From Planctomycetaceae bacterium (GTDB lineage Bacteria; Planctomycetota; Planctomycetia; Pirellulales; Pirellulaceae): a DNA stretch of 64,000 bases. The DNA lies in NCBI GenBank assembly GCA_005778405.1, contig SXOA01000180.1:1-64000 (forward strand). The letters are read 5' to 3'. The position numbers and the translations under genes are program-made. Positions 28,101-35,381 of this stretch are shown here, piece after piece (position 1 is the first letter of the stretch; each line of letters opens with the position of its first letter). The notes under the pieces are model-generated. The model was not told the origin of the DNA and did no database searches. It was given only the letters and a program-made list of their open reading frames with translations.

Positions 28101-29558
28101 ATGGATCAGAATCCCTACGAATCGCCCGGGCCACTTTCCGTGGAATTGGAGTCTCTTGCGCCGGCCGAGGACGAACTCACTTGGTGGTCGCGCCCCTGCG
28201 GCGGGCGGGAAGTGTTGGCGATTGCCCTGCCGCTCGTCGTCTCGACCATGTTCTGGTCCATCCAGTGGTTCGTGGACCGGATGTTCCTGATGTGGCATTC
28301 ATCGGCCGAGTTGCCCGAAATGGCGGCAGCGCTTCCCGCCGGCATGGCGCACTGGACGCTTGTTTGCCTGCCGGGAGGGATCGCCTCGTTCGTCAATACG
28401 TTCGTGGCCCAATATCACGGGGCTGGCAAGCCGGAGCGGATTGGCCTGGCGGTCGCACAGGGGGTGCGACTCGGTTGGATTTGCACGCCGCTGTTCCTGC
28501 TGGCCGTTCCGCTCGCGCCGTATCTGTTCGCCGGCTCAGCCAACCCGCAGCTCGCAAAATTGGAGACCGACTATTTTCAGTATCTGGCGTTTGGTGCCGG
28601 AGCCGTGGTGATTGGCAACGCCCTTTCTTCTTATTACACCGGCCGAGGAATGACGCGGGTGGTGATGCTGGTGCAGGTTCTGGGTACTCTGGTCAACGTC
28701 GTCGGCGATTACCTGCTCATATTCGGAGAGCTGGGGTTCCCCGAGATGGGCATCAAGGGAGCCGCCATTGCCACCGCGGCGGCCAACTGGTTTAACGTGG
28801 CAGCGTTCATGGTGCTGATGCGGCTGTCGCCCGACCGCGAGCTGCACGGCCTGACCAGCGGCAACCGCTTCGACGCCGCGCTCTTCTGGCGGCTGCTCCG
28901 ATTCGGTGCGCCCGGCGGACTGCCGCTGCTCGTGGAAGCGGCGTCGTTCACGCTGCTGACGCACTTCGTCGCGGAGATCGGGAACGCGGAAGGGGCGGCA
29001 ACAGGGCTGGCGTTCAACGTGAACTCCATTGCCTTCATCCCAATCTTCGGCGTGAGCATCGCAGTCTCCACGTTGGTCGGGCAAAAGCTCGGCGAGAACC
29101 GGCCAGAGTTGGCCGCCCGCGCAACTTGGACTTCGCTCGTCATAGCGATTGTTTATACCAGCCTGTTCGGAGCGGCATACTTGCTGGTGCCCGACTTTTT
29201 CCTACTGGCGCACGGCGCGTTCGCCAAGGAATCGGAGTTCATTCCGATTCGCGATTACACGGTCGTCCTGCTGCGATTCGTAACCGCCTATTGCCTCTTT
29301 GACGCGATGCAACTGATCTTCATCGGGGCCCTGAGAGGGGCCGGGGACACGTTCTTCATCCTCATCGCGACCACCACGATTTCGCTGGTCTTTGTCACCA
29401 TCGGCCGCGTCGGCCAGGTCTACGGCGACTGGGGCCTGTTCGGTTGGTGGTGGGTATTGACCGCTTGGCTCTGCACGCTGGCCGTCGTGTATCTCGCACG
29501 GTTTCTGCAAGGAAGGTGGAAGTCGATGCGGGTGATTGAGCACGACTCGCTGCCGTAG
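28101..29558 (+). CDS. MATE family efflux transporter with NPYESP N-terminus
   Basis: The protein is 485 residues with twelve likely membrane segments in two halves, the normal MATE size. It starts MDQNPYESPGPLSVE, an about 35-residue polar extension that is not part of MATE itself, then LAIALPLVVSTMFWSIQWFVDRMFL. It exports organic compounds using a Na+ or H+ gradient; substrate not predictable. The N-terminal tag matches the small membrane protein at 8369. Confidence 0.92.
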   Translation: MDQNPYESPGPLSVELESLAPAEDELTWWSRPCGGREVLAIALPLVVSTMFWSIQWFVDRMFLMWHSSAELPEMAAALPAGMAHWTLVCLPGGIASFVNTFVAQYHGAGKPERIGLAVAQGVRLGWICTPLFLLAVPLAPYLFAGSANPQLAKLETDYFQYLAFGAGAVVIGNALSSYYTGRGMTRVVMLVQVLGTLVNVVGDYLLIFGELGFPEMGIKGAAIATAAANWFNVAAFMVLMRLSPDRELHGLTSGNRFDAALFWRLLRFGAPGGLPLLVEAASFTLLTHFVAEIGNAEGAATGLAFNVNSIAFIPIFGVSIAVSTLVGQKLGENRPELAARATWTSLVIAIVYTSLFGAAYLLVPDFFLLAHGAFAKESEFIPIRDYTVVLLRFVTAYCLFDAMQLIFIGALRGAGDTFFILIATTTISLVFVTIGRVGQVYGDWGLFGWWWVLTAWLCTLAVVYLARFLQGRWKSMRVIEHDSLP

Positions 29559-29568
29559 GGACAGGACT

Positions 29569-30276
29569 CTAGCCAACTGCCGCGCTGGCCGCGGTCGCGG
29601 CTGAACTGGCAGCGCGATTAGCGGCAAACTTTGCCTGGTATAGCGCGAAACGCCGGCTTACATGCAGATTCATCCCGGGCAGCTCGATGCCTTCCTCCAA
29701 CTCCCGGACCACCTCTGCCCACAGGCTGCCAAGCTCGGCGCAGCGAACGCCGACAGAGGACAACACAGTTTCAAAATCCTGGAGATCTTCCCAGAACTCG
29801 GGATGCACGACGACATTTCCGCGCATGGCTTGGGGCATCAGTTCCAAGACTTCCTGCCACGGATAGGTGGTAATCGCAATCCGCGAATGCACCTGATGCT
29901 CCCAACTGAGTTGGTGTTCCAGGTTCCAAATCGTCAGGTGCTGGTGAATCGCCAGCGCGGCCCCCGCCGCCAGCTTCACGGCGTGGGGGCCATAGAAAGC
30001 CGCAAACGCACCCTCTCCGAATCGATTGCCCAGTGCCAGGCACCATTCCCCCTCGGCCCCCAGCAGGCAGGACTGGCAGATACTGCGATGGATGCCGGCC
30101 TTGGCGGCGGCCCGCTCGGCACCATGCACCCTGGCATGATCGTCAACGCCATCGAGAATTGCGACCAGGAGTGCTCGGGGATTCTCGGCATCGTCCTGTC
30201 CGTGAACCGACAGCACATGCAAGTCATCACGCTGCGCTGCGGAAAAAGAAGTCGGCATGGAGCGGCCTGTTGTCAT
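29569..30276 (-). CDS. Hypothetical protein, possibly degenerate nucleotidyl-cyclase-like
   Basis: The start at 30276 is chosen because ATGA overlaps the TGA of the upstream gene, giving 235 residues. Residues about 15-120 faintly resemble a class III cyclase core: LLVAILDGVDDHARVHG, GNRFGEGAFAAFYGPHAVKLAAGAALAIHQHL and SRIAITT. The expected metal aspartates are not all in place. The C-terminus is helical and ends in an Ala/Ser-rich tail. Function is unknown. It is the last gene of a likely three-gene set. Confidence 0.6.
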   Translation of the reverse strand: MTTGRSMPTSFSAAQRDDLHVLSVHGQDDAENPRALLVAILDGVDDHARVHGAERAAAKAGIHRSICQSCLLGAEGEWCLALGNRFGEGAFAAFYGPHAVKLAAGAALAIHQHLTIWNLEHQLSWEHQVHSRIAITTYPWQEVLELMPQAMRGNVVVHPEFWEDLQDFETVLSSVGVRCAELGSLWAEVVRELEEGIELPGMNLHVSRRFALYQAKFAANRAASSAATAASAAVG

Positions 30277-30704
30277 TTCCAAATGGCTTTCATGCATTCT
30301 AGCAGTTCGCTCTCCTGAGCTGTCGCCAGGGCGGCTGCGAATTTTGTCATCGCGTCCTGTCGCGACGATGCGGCAAACTTGAGCCCCGCTTCTTCTTGCA
30401 GCGCTTCGGCGACATTATAGGCGGTTTCCACGCCATGCAACGCCAGGGAGGTGCCCAGCACAAATGCAAAATGCGATATGATCTCGCGGGCCTTTTCCGC
30501 ATTCCTGGCGGAAGGCAAATCCGCGGATGTGCGGAGCGTTGCCGCGGTGAAACGAATCTTCACTCCTCGATCGGGCAGCAAGGGAAGCATGACCTTGTGA
30601 CCCGCGGTAAGCTTGCTGGCCAGGACGCCATTGGCAAGTGCCCAAAAGTACGCAGCAAGCGCCTTGAGCTCCTCAGGGTTTTTATACGGCTGAAGACCGT
30701 CCAT
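30273..30704 (-). CDS. Hypothetical helical protein
   Basis: The protein is 143 residues and predominantly helical (ELKALAAYFWALANGVL, EIISHFAFVLGTSLALHG). No signal peptide or membrane segment is clear, and no motif is recognised. It overlaps the downstream gene by 4 bases (ATGA), implying that the two products act together. Confidence 0.65.
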   Translation of the reverse strand: MDGLQPYKNPEELKALAAYFWALANGVLASKLTAGHKVMLPLLPDRGVKIRFTAATLRTSADLPSARNAEKAREIISHFAFVLGTSLALHGVETAYNVAEALQEEAGLKFAASSRQDAMTKFAAALATAQESELLECMKAIWK

Positions 30705-30847
30705 GACGAATCTTTCGCGAAATTTCGACGGCAGGCAGGTGGAGACGCATGGGAGCAGAATGACTCTGCGTCTCGGTGGGATGCGATTATTCTATCGCGC
30801 TTGCTCCCCCACGGGAAGAAAAATCCGACGAAAACCGCCGTTTTCAA

Positions 30848-31096
30848 TCAGCGGCTGCCGCGAGATTTGGCACGCGCGATGGCAGTTTGAGTGAGCGTAG
30901 CAGAACCGGCGCTTTCCAAGGCTTCGACGGTCAGCGCGGTGGAGCCTCGGACAAACAACGCCTTCCAGTGTTGTTTTTGAGAAGTCGAGAGAGAATTCCA
31001 GAATTCATCGAATTGACTTGGGGACAACAGAGTCCCCCCGCGCACGCCGTGGCTGATATAAAGATCGAACTCTTGATTAGTCGCGACGCTAGCCAT
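30848..31096 (-). CDS. Small hypothetical protein
   Basis: The protein is 82 residues from the ATG at 31096 (MASVATNQEFDLYISHG); a GTG nine bases upstream is an alternative start. It is followed on the same strand by two coupled unknown genes after a 143-base gap. The central part is polar and aromatic (FDEFWNSLSTSQKQHW) and the tail is basic. Nothing recognisable; short length makes it less certain. Confidence 0.5.
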   Translation of the reverse strand: MASVATNQEFDLYISHGVRGGTLLSPSQFDEFWNSLSTSQKQHWKALFVRGSTALTVEALESAGSATLTQTAIARAKSRGSR

Positions 31097-31403
31097 TCGA
31101 TTCACCGATTTGCGAGGAGCGGACGCCCATCATCATTATTCGGTCCAGTTGGCGTTAATCAAGAGAAATACTACCCAGTCAGTCTATTTTATCCAAACTA
31201 CCCATTTGATAAATATGTCTGATTTAGCCAATCACTTGGATTACGCAGACCAATTCCAATAGTTTGAGACACACGCGATTATTCGCCAAAACTCGCAAAT
31301 CATTGAGCCGCAACAACTTCGCGTATTACCCATTCTTCCACAAGTCTGAATTCACAGGAGCGCACTTGCCAATCGGAGCCGTTTTCTCACATGAACCGTT
31401 CGA

Positions 31404-31868
31404 TCACTGACCGAGGTTTAGCACCGCCTCAAACTCTTCCTTCGTCACCGGCTGCACTGAGAGACGCGAGCCTTTGCGGAGCAGTTCCATCTTTTTGAGG
31501 GGGGCAACTTTGCGAAGCTGTTCCAGCGGCAAGGGTGTCTGGAAGATTTCGCCGAGCTTGATATCGACCATGCTCCAGCGTGGATTCTCCGGTGAGGCGG
31601 CTGGGTCGAAGTGATGATTGTTCGGATCCCAAGCGGTCGGATCTGGATAGCCCGCTTTTACGACCTTGGCAGTCCCCACGATGGCCGGTGGATCAGTGCT
31701 GCTGTGGTAGAAAAGGACATGGTCGCCGATTTTCATGTCATCCCGCAGGAAGTTGCGGGCTTGGTAGTTTCGCACCCCATCCCAACAAGTCGTTTTCTTG
31801 GGGGACTTCGCGAGATCCTGGATAGAGAACGATTCGGGCTCGGTTTTTAAGAGCCAGTATTTGGGCAT
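31404..31868 (-). CDS. EVE-domain protein
   Basis: The protein is 154 residues, a single EVE domain as in thymocyte nuclear protein 1 homologues. It opens KYWLLKTEPESFSIQDL, with CWDGVRNYQARNFL, GDHVLFYHSS and WSMVDIKL downstream. EVE domains are PUA-like folds thought to bind modified bases in DNA or RNA; they sometimes accompany restriction systems, but no such gene is adjacent here. Confidence 0.93.
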   Translation of the reverse strand: MPKYWLLKTEPESFSIQDLAKSPKKTTCWDGVRNYQARNFLRDDMKIGDHVLFYHSSTDPPAIVGTAKVVKAGYPDPTAWDPNNHHFDPAASPENPRWSMVDIKLGEIFQTPLPLEQLRKVAPLKKMELLRKGSRLSVQPVTKEEFEAVLNLGQ

Positions 31869-31955
31869 GGAATTCTCTGGTTTTGAAGTGGCCTTCCGGC
31901 CTAAAATGGAGCCGACCGGATTTGAAAGCGAAGGCGTACAAAAAAGGGGATCTCA

Positions 31956-32090
31956 ATGTCGCTGCTCGGTGTTTTTGGAATTGGCATAGTAGAGATAATC
32001 TGCCTGCTAAGTGGCTTTGTCATATTGGGCATCGTCATCGTGGGGGTCATTGTCGCGATTTCAGCGTCCAATCGCGGTCGCCGGGATTAA
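31956..32090 (+). CDS. 44-residue single-pass membrane peptide
   Basis: This ORF is below the track's size cut-off. It encodes MSLLGVFGIGIVEIICLLSG and continues as one long hydrophobic segment rich in Ile and Val, ending in a basic tail (SNRGRRD). An AAGGGGA stretch lies about 8 bases upstream as a possible ribosome site. It resembles the small hydrophobic proteins common in planctomycetes. Coding status is moderate because of its length. Confidence 0.45.
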   Translation: MSLLGVFGIGIVEIICLLSGFVILGIVIVGVIVAISASNRGRRD

Positions 32091-32155
32091 GTCGTCCGCG
32101 ACTTGGATAGGAATGAAAGACCCTCACCCAGCCTCTCCCAGAGGGAGAGGAGTTG

Positions 32156-33166
32156 CTACTTTACCAGCGGGAACCGGGGCTGGACCTGGGGGTTGACGAT
32201 GTGCCGCGGCCATTTGCCGCTGAGGACTTCGGCCACGCTGGCCGCGCCGCGGCTTTTGGAATCGAGAGTTGATTCGACCGAGCTGCCGGCACAGTGGGGA
32301 GTGAGGATGACATTTGGCATCTCCAGCAGTTCGTGCTGGGGTGGGTCGCCAGGAAGGGCGAAGACGTCGATACTCTCGAACACATCGAGCGCCGCGCCGC
32401 CGAGACGTTTTTCCTGGAGAGCCTTGACCAGCGCCGCTTCGTCAACGATGGCTCCCCGCGCCGTGTTGATGAGCACGGCCATGGGCTTCATGAGTGAGAG
32501 CCGCCGCTCATCGAGTAAGTGCGCCGTTTCTGGATTGAGGGGCAGATGGATGGAGACAAAGTCGCTCTCGCTGAGCAGGTCGTCGAGCTCCCGCAGTTCA
32601 ACGCCAATGCGCTGGGCAGTGTCGCGGTATTTATCCGGGCTGCGGGTCCAGGCAAGGACTCTCAAACCAAAGGGCCGCGCTCGCTCCGCCACCGCCTGGG
32701 CGCTGGCCCCAAAACCGACGAGGCCGAGCGTGCGGCCGGCGATGCGGTGGACCCCCCGATGATTGCGGGCCGTCCAGTCGCCGCGCTGCATCGCGAGGGT
32801 CATGTAGGGAAGCTGGCGAGCATAGGCGAGCAGGAGCATCAGGGTGTGCTCCGCTTGTTCGTTCAGGCAGAAGTCGGGAACGTTGCTGACGACGATGCCG
32901 GCTGCCGTCGCGGCTGCGATGTCGATTTTGTCCGTCCCCGCGCCGAGCCGGGCGATGATGCGGCACCTGGGCATGGCGTGGATGACTTCCGCCGGGAGCT
33001 TTGAGGAAACGACGAGCAGCGCGTCGCAGTCGGCTGCCGCGGCGATGATCTCGTCCGGTTTCTGGCCTTCGATCAGCCGCAAGTCCACCCCCGCGATGAT
33101 CATGGCGTCAAATTCAGCCTGGTCCACCGGATAACTGAGAGCGTTGAGCCGCACCGCTTTCCACAT
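32156..33166 (-). CDS. D-isomer-specific 2-hydroxyacid dehydrogenase
   Basis: The protein is 336 residues. The NAD-binding fold is LGLVGFGASAQAVAERA. Catalytic elements are ARLGAGTDKID (substrate loop), INTARGAIVDE with the Arg, the Glu in ALDVFE, and the His in LTPHCAGSS. It reduces or oxidises a 2-hydroxy/2-keto acid pair. It is directly downstream (3 bases) of the enolase-superfamily gene, so the pair probably works on a sugar acid: dehydratase producing a 2-keto acid, dehydrogenase interconverting a hydroxy acid. That pairing is inference. Confidence 0.92.
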   Translation of the reverse strand: MWKAVRLNALSYPVDQAEFDAMIIAGVDLRLIEGQKPDEIIAAAADCDALLVVSSKLPAEVIHAMPRCRIIARLGAGTDKIDIAAATAAGIVVSNVPDFCLNEQAEHTLMLLLAYARQLPYMTLAMQRGDWTARNHRGVHRIAGRTLGLVGFGASAQAVAERARPFGLRVLAWTRSPDKYRDTAQRIGVELRELDDLLSESDFVSIHLPLNPETAHLLDERRLSLMKPMAVLINTARGAIVDEAALVKALQEKRLGGAALDVFESIDVFALPGDPPQHELLEMPNVILTPHCAGSSVESTLDSKSRGAASVAEVLSGKWPRHIVNPQVQPRFPLVK

Positions 33167-33169
33167 GAC

Positions 33170-34327
33170 TCATCCTTTGTCGCGCGTGAATTGCTTCAGC
33201 CAGCGGTCATCCCAAAGTGACGGGAAGGCGTGTTTCTGGTAGGGATGTTTCGCGATAGCTGCTTCGTCGAGCTCGATTCCGAGGCCGGGCTTCTCCGGCA
33301 GCAGATACTTTGCCCCGTCAATGCCGCGCCAGCCATGCACCAGCTCGCTTCGCCAAGGGACATCGTACTCGGCAAAGTTCTCCTGGATGGCCACTGCCGG
33401 CGTGCTCCAGCCGAAGTGGACGGCGGCACATAGGGCGACTGGGCCAATGGAACAGTGCGGGGCGAGACGAATTCTCTGTGCTTCACAGAGGGAGGCGATT
33501 TTCTTGCCGACATGCAGCCCGCCGCAATGCGCGAGGTCCGGCTGGGCAAAATCGCACGCCCGGAGCGCCGCGAGTCGCTCGAATTCCTCGAACATGTACA
33601 GCCGCTCGCCGGCAGCGATGGCGACCGACGTGGCTGCTTTGACTTCCGCCAGTTGGTCCAGGCTCCACGGGGTCACCGGCTCTTCGTACCAGGCGGGGCG
33701 ATACGGTTCAAGTCTTTTGGCAAGCTGGATGGCACATTCCACCGATAGCCGGCCGTGGAACTCGATCATCAGTTCGACGTCGTTCCCCACAGCCATTCGC
33801 ACAGCGGCAACGATCGCCACCGCGTTGGCCATTTCCTCGTCGCTCATTTCCTTCCACGCTACACCGAGCGGGTCGAATTTCGTCGCCCTATATCCGCGAT
33901 TCACCACGTCCATGGCCTTTGCCGCGTAATCTTGCGGCGTGATCGCGCCGCCGTACCATCCATTGGCATACGCGGGAAATTCGTCCCGAGCCCTGCCGCC
34001 CAGCAGCTTGTAGATCGGCTGGCCGTTGGCTTTGCCGAGAATGTCCCAGCAGGCAATCTCCGCCCCGCTGATGGCGGTCATCACGGTCGAGCCGCCTTGA
34101 TACTGATCCCGAATCAGGTTGCCAAACAGCCGTTCGATGTCCCGCGGGTCTTCCCCCACTAATCGCTCTTCGAGCCACTCGTGGATGAGCGTGCGAACGG
34201 TCTGCTCTTGCCACTCCAGCGTCGCTTCCCCCAGGCCGGTCAGACCAGTGTCGGTGGTGAGGCGGAGGAACAGGTAATTCCGCAGGCCGCAGTTGGCCAG
34301 GAAGGTTTCGAGCTTGGCAATCTTCAT
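33170..34327 (-). CDS. Mandelate racemase/muconate lactonizing family dehydratase
   Basis: The protein is 385 residues, full length. The N-terminal capping domain starts MKIAKLETFLANCGLRNYLF. The barrel carries metal ligands in LMIEFHGRL, WYEEP and AAGERLYM, and a late His in APHCSIGP. The pattern fits acid-sugar dehydratases of the galactonate/gluconate type. It is translationally adjacent to a hydroxyacid dehydrogenase. A second member of the same superfamily lies at the window's left edge but is clearly divergent in sequence. Confidence 0.92.
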   Translation of the reverse strand: MKIAKLETFLANCGLRNYLFLRLTTDTGLTGLGEATLEWQEQTVRTLIHEWLEERLVGEDPRDIERLFGNLIRDQYQGGSTVMTAISGAEIACWDILGKANGQPIYKLLGGRARDEFPAYANGWYGGAITPQDYAAKAMDVVNRGYRATKFDPLGVAWKEMSDEEMANAVAIVAAVRMAVGNDVELMIEFHGRLSVECAIQLAKRLEPYRPAWYEEPVTPWSLDQLAEVKAATSVAIAAGERLYMFEEFERLAALRACDFAQPDLAHCGGLHVGKKIASLCEAQRIRLAPHCSIGPVALCAAVHFGWSTPAVAIQENFAEYDVPWRSELVHGWRGIDGAKYLLPEKPGLGIELDEAAIAKHPYQKHAFPSLWDDRWLKQFTRDKG

Positions 34328-34372
34328 GGGCAGACTCGACTCTCAATCTCCACCCGATGGCCGCTGCTTCTG

Positions 34373-34454
34373 CACAAGCCTGAAGCCCAAGCGAAGGAAA
34401 GTACTTAATCGTCGACGAATCCGCGCTTTCCTTCGCTGGCGCTTGACGCTTGTG
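34373..34454. repeat. Imperfect inverted repeat (82 bp), dispersed-repeat type
   Basis: Arms of 29 bases at 34373-34401 and 34426-34454 match at 25 of 29 positions (left arm starts CACAAGCCTGAAGCCC). Read on the plus strand the left arm encodes HKPEAQAKE, a peptide I associate with a repeat family spread through planctomycete genomes. It sits in the gap between two same-strand genes. Confidence 0.6.
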
Positions 34455-34480
34455 GAGGGCAGGCAGGTAGCCTGCACCAC

Positions 34481-35044
34481 TTACACAATCACCGTGGTCA
34501 AAGCCTGGAAGTAGGGGTGATTGCGAATCGGGTCGAAGTCATGTTCCCGAATGACGTGCTCGCGATAATCGGGTTGCAGCTCAAAAGCTTGGGACAGAAA
34601 GGAAACCGCCAGCTTGGGGCTCCCCGCCAGGCTCCAGTAACAAGCCAGGTTGTAATGCACGATTGCCACTTCCGGATCGGCTTCGAGAGCCTCTTCCAGG
34701 GTCTCAATGGCCAGGTCCAATCGCCGGCACCGCTTGAAGCACCAAGCCAGCGCCAGGCGGATATGCACGTTTTGCGGCTCATACTCGGCCGCTTCACGCA
34801 GGGGGGGAACGGCTTCGGTGAAGCGCTCCATCGTCCGCAGGGCCTGGCCGCGGAGGAACAGAATCTGAGCCTTCATGCCGCCGGGGTTATCAATTCGCTC
34901 CAAGGTTTCGATGGCCCGCGTTGCTAGCGTGTCCCGCGTTTCGACCGCACAACTCCATTTCTCGCCATACAGCGAGATGAGTTCCAGATAGCCTTCGGCT
35001 TGCCGAATGAGCTGCTGGCGGCGGATGCGATTGGGATCGGACAT
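34481..35044 (-). CDS. Tetratricopeptide-repeat protein
   Basis: The protein is 187 residues with at least three TPR-like helical hairpins: residues about 55-85 (GQALRTMERFTEAVPPLREAA), 88-120 (RLALAWCFKRCRRLDLAIETL) and 123-155 (AIVHYNLACYWSLAGSPKLA). No signal peptide, so cytoplasmic. TPRs mediate protein-protein contacts. It is divergent from the large TPR/CHAT-like gene at 35382. Confidence 0.85.
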   Translation of the reverse strand: MSDPNRIRRQQLIRQAEGYLELISLYGEKWSCAVETRDTLATRAIETLERIDNPGGMKAQILFLRGQALRTMERFTEAVPPLREAAEYEPQNVHIRLALAWCFKRCRRLDLAIETLEEALEADPEVAIVHYNLACYWSLAGSPKLAVSFLSQAFELQPDYREHVIREHDFDPIRNHPYFQALTTVIV

Positions 35045-35381
35045 CGTAAAAGCTGTCTGCTCAAAAAGGAACCGCTTTTTGAACTCTTGGAACCGTGACT
35101 CGCGGCTTCATGCCGTTCCCTACCTTAAGTGTAATCGGCGAATTACAAAACCCAAATTGGCCAGACTGAAAAAATCGCACGAATCCGGGGGATCGTGTCA
35201 ATCATAACGCCGGGCGAGACATCTGGCAGGGGCGGCGCAAAGCTTACGGTGCCCAGAGCTGCCGCGGCCAGGGCGGATTTGCTCGCCGCTTGTCGTGGAA
35301 ACAGGTATGATGGAGTACTGCAGGGGCGCTGGGAAGGCGGGATTTCAAGTCGTGGTCCAGACCAAGACGGAAGAGGATTCT
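35045..35381. other. Intergenic region between divergent genes
   Basis: These 337 bases lie between the TPR gene (minus) and the CHAT-like gene (plus) and should hold both promoters. No hairpin, RNA gene or additional ORF that I can support was seen. The ORF track's start at 35295 is an upstream in-frame extension of the CHAT-like gene. Confidence 0.4.
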
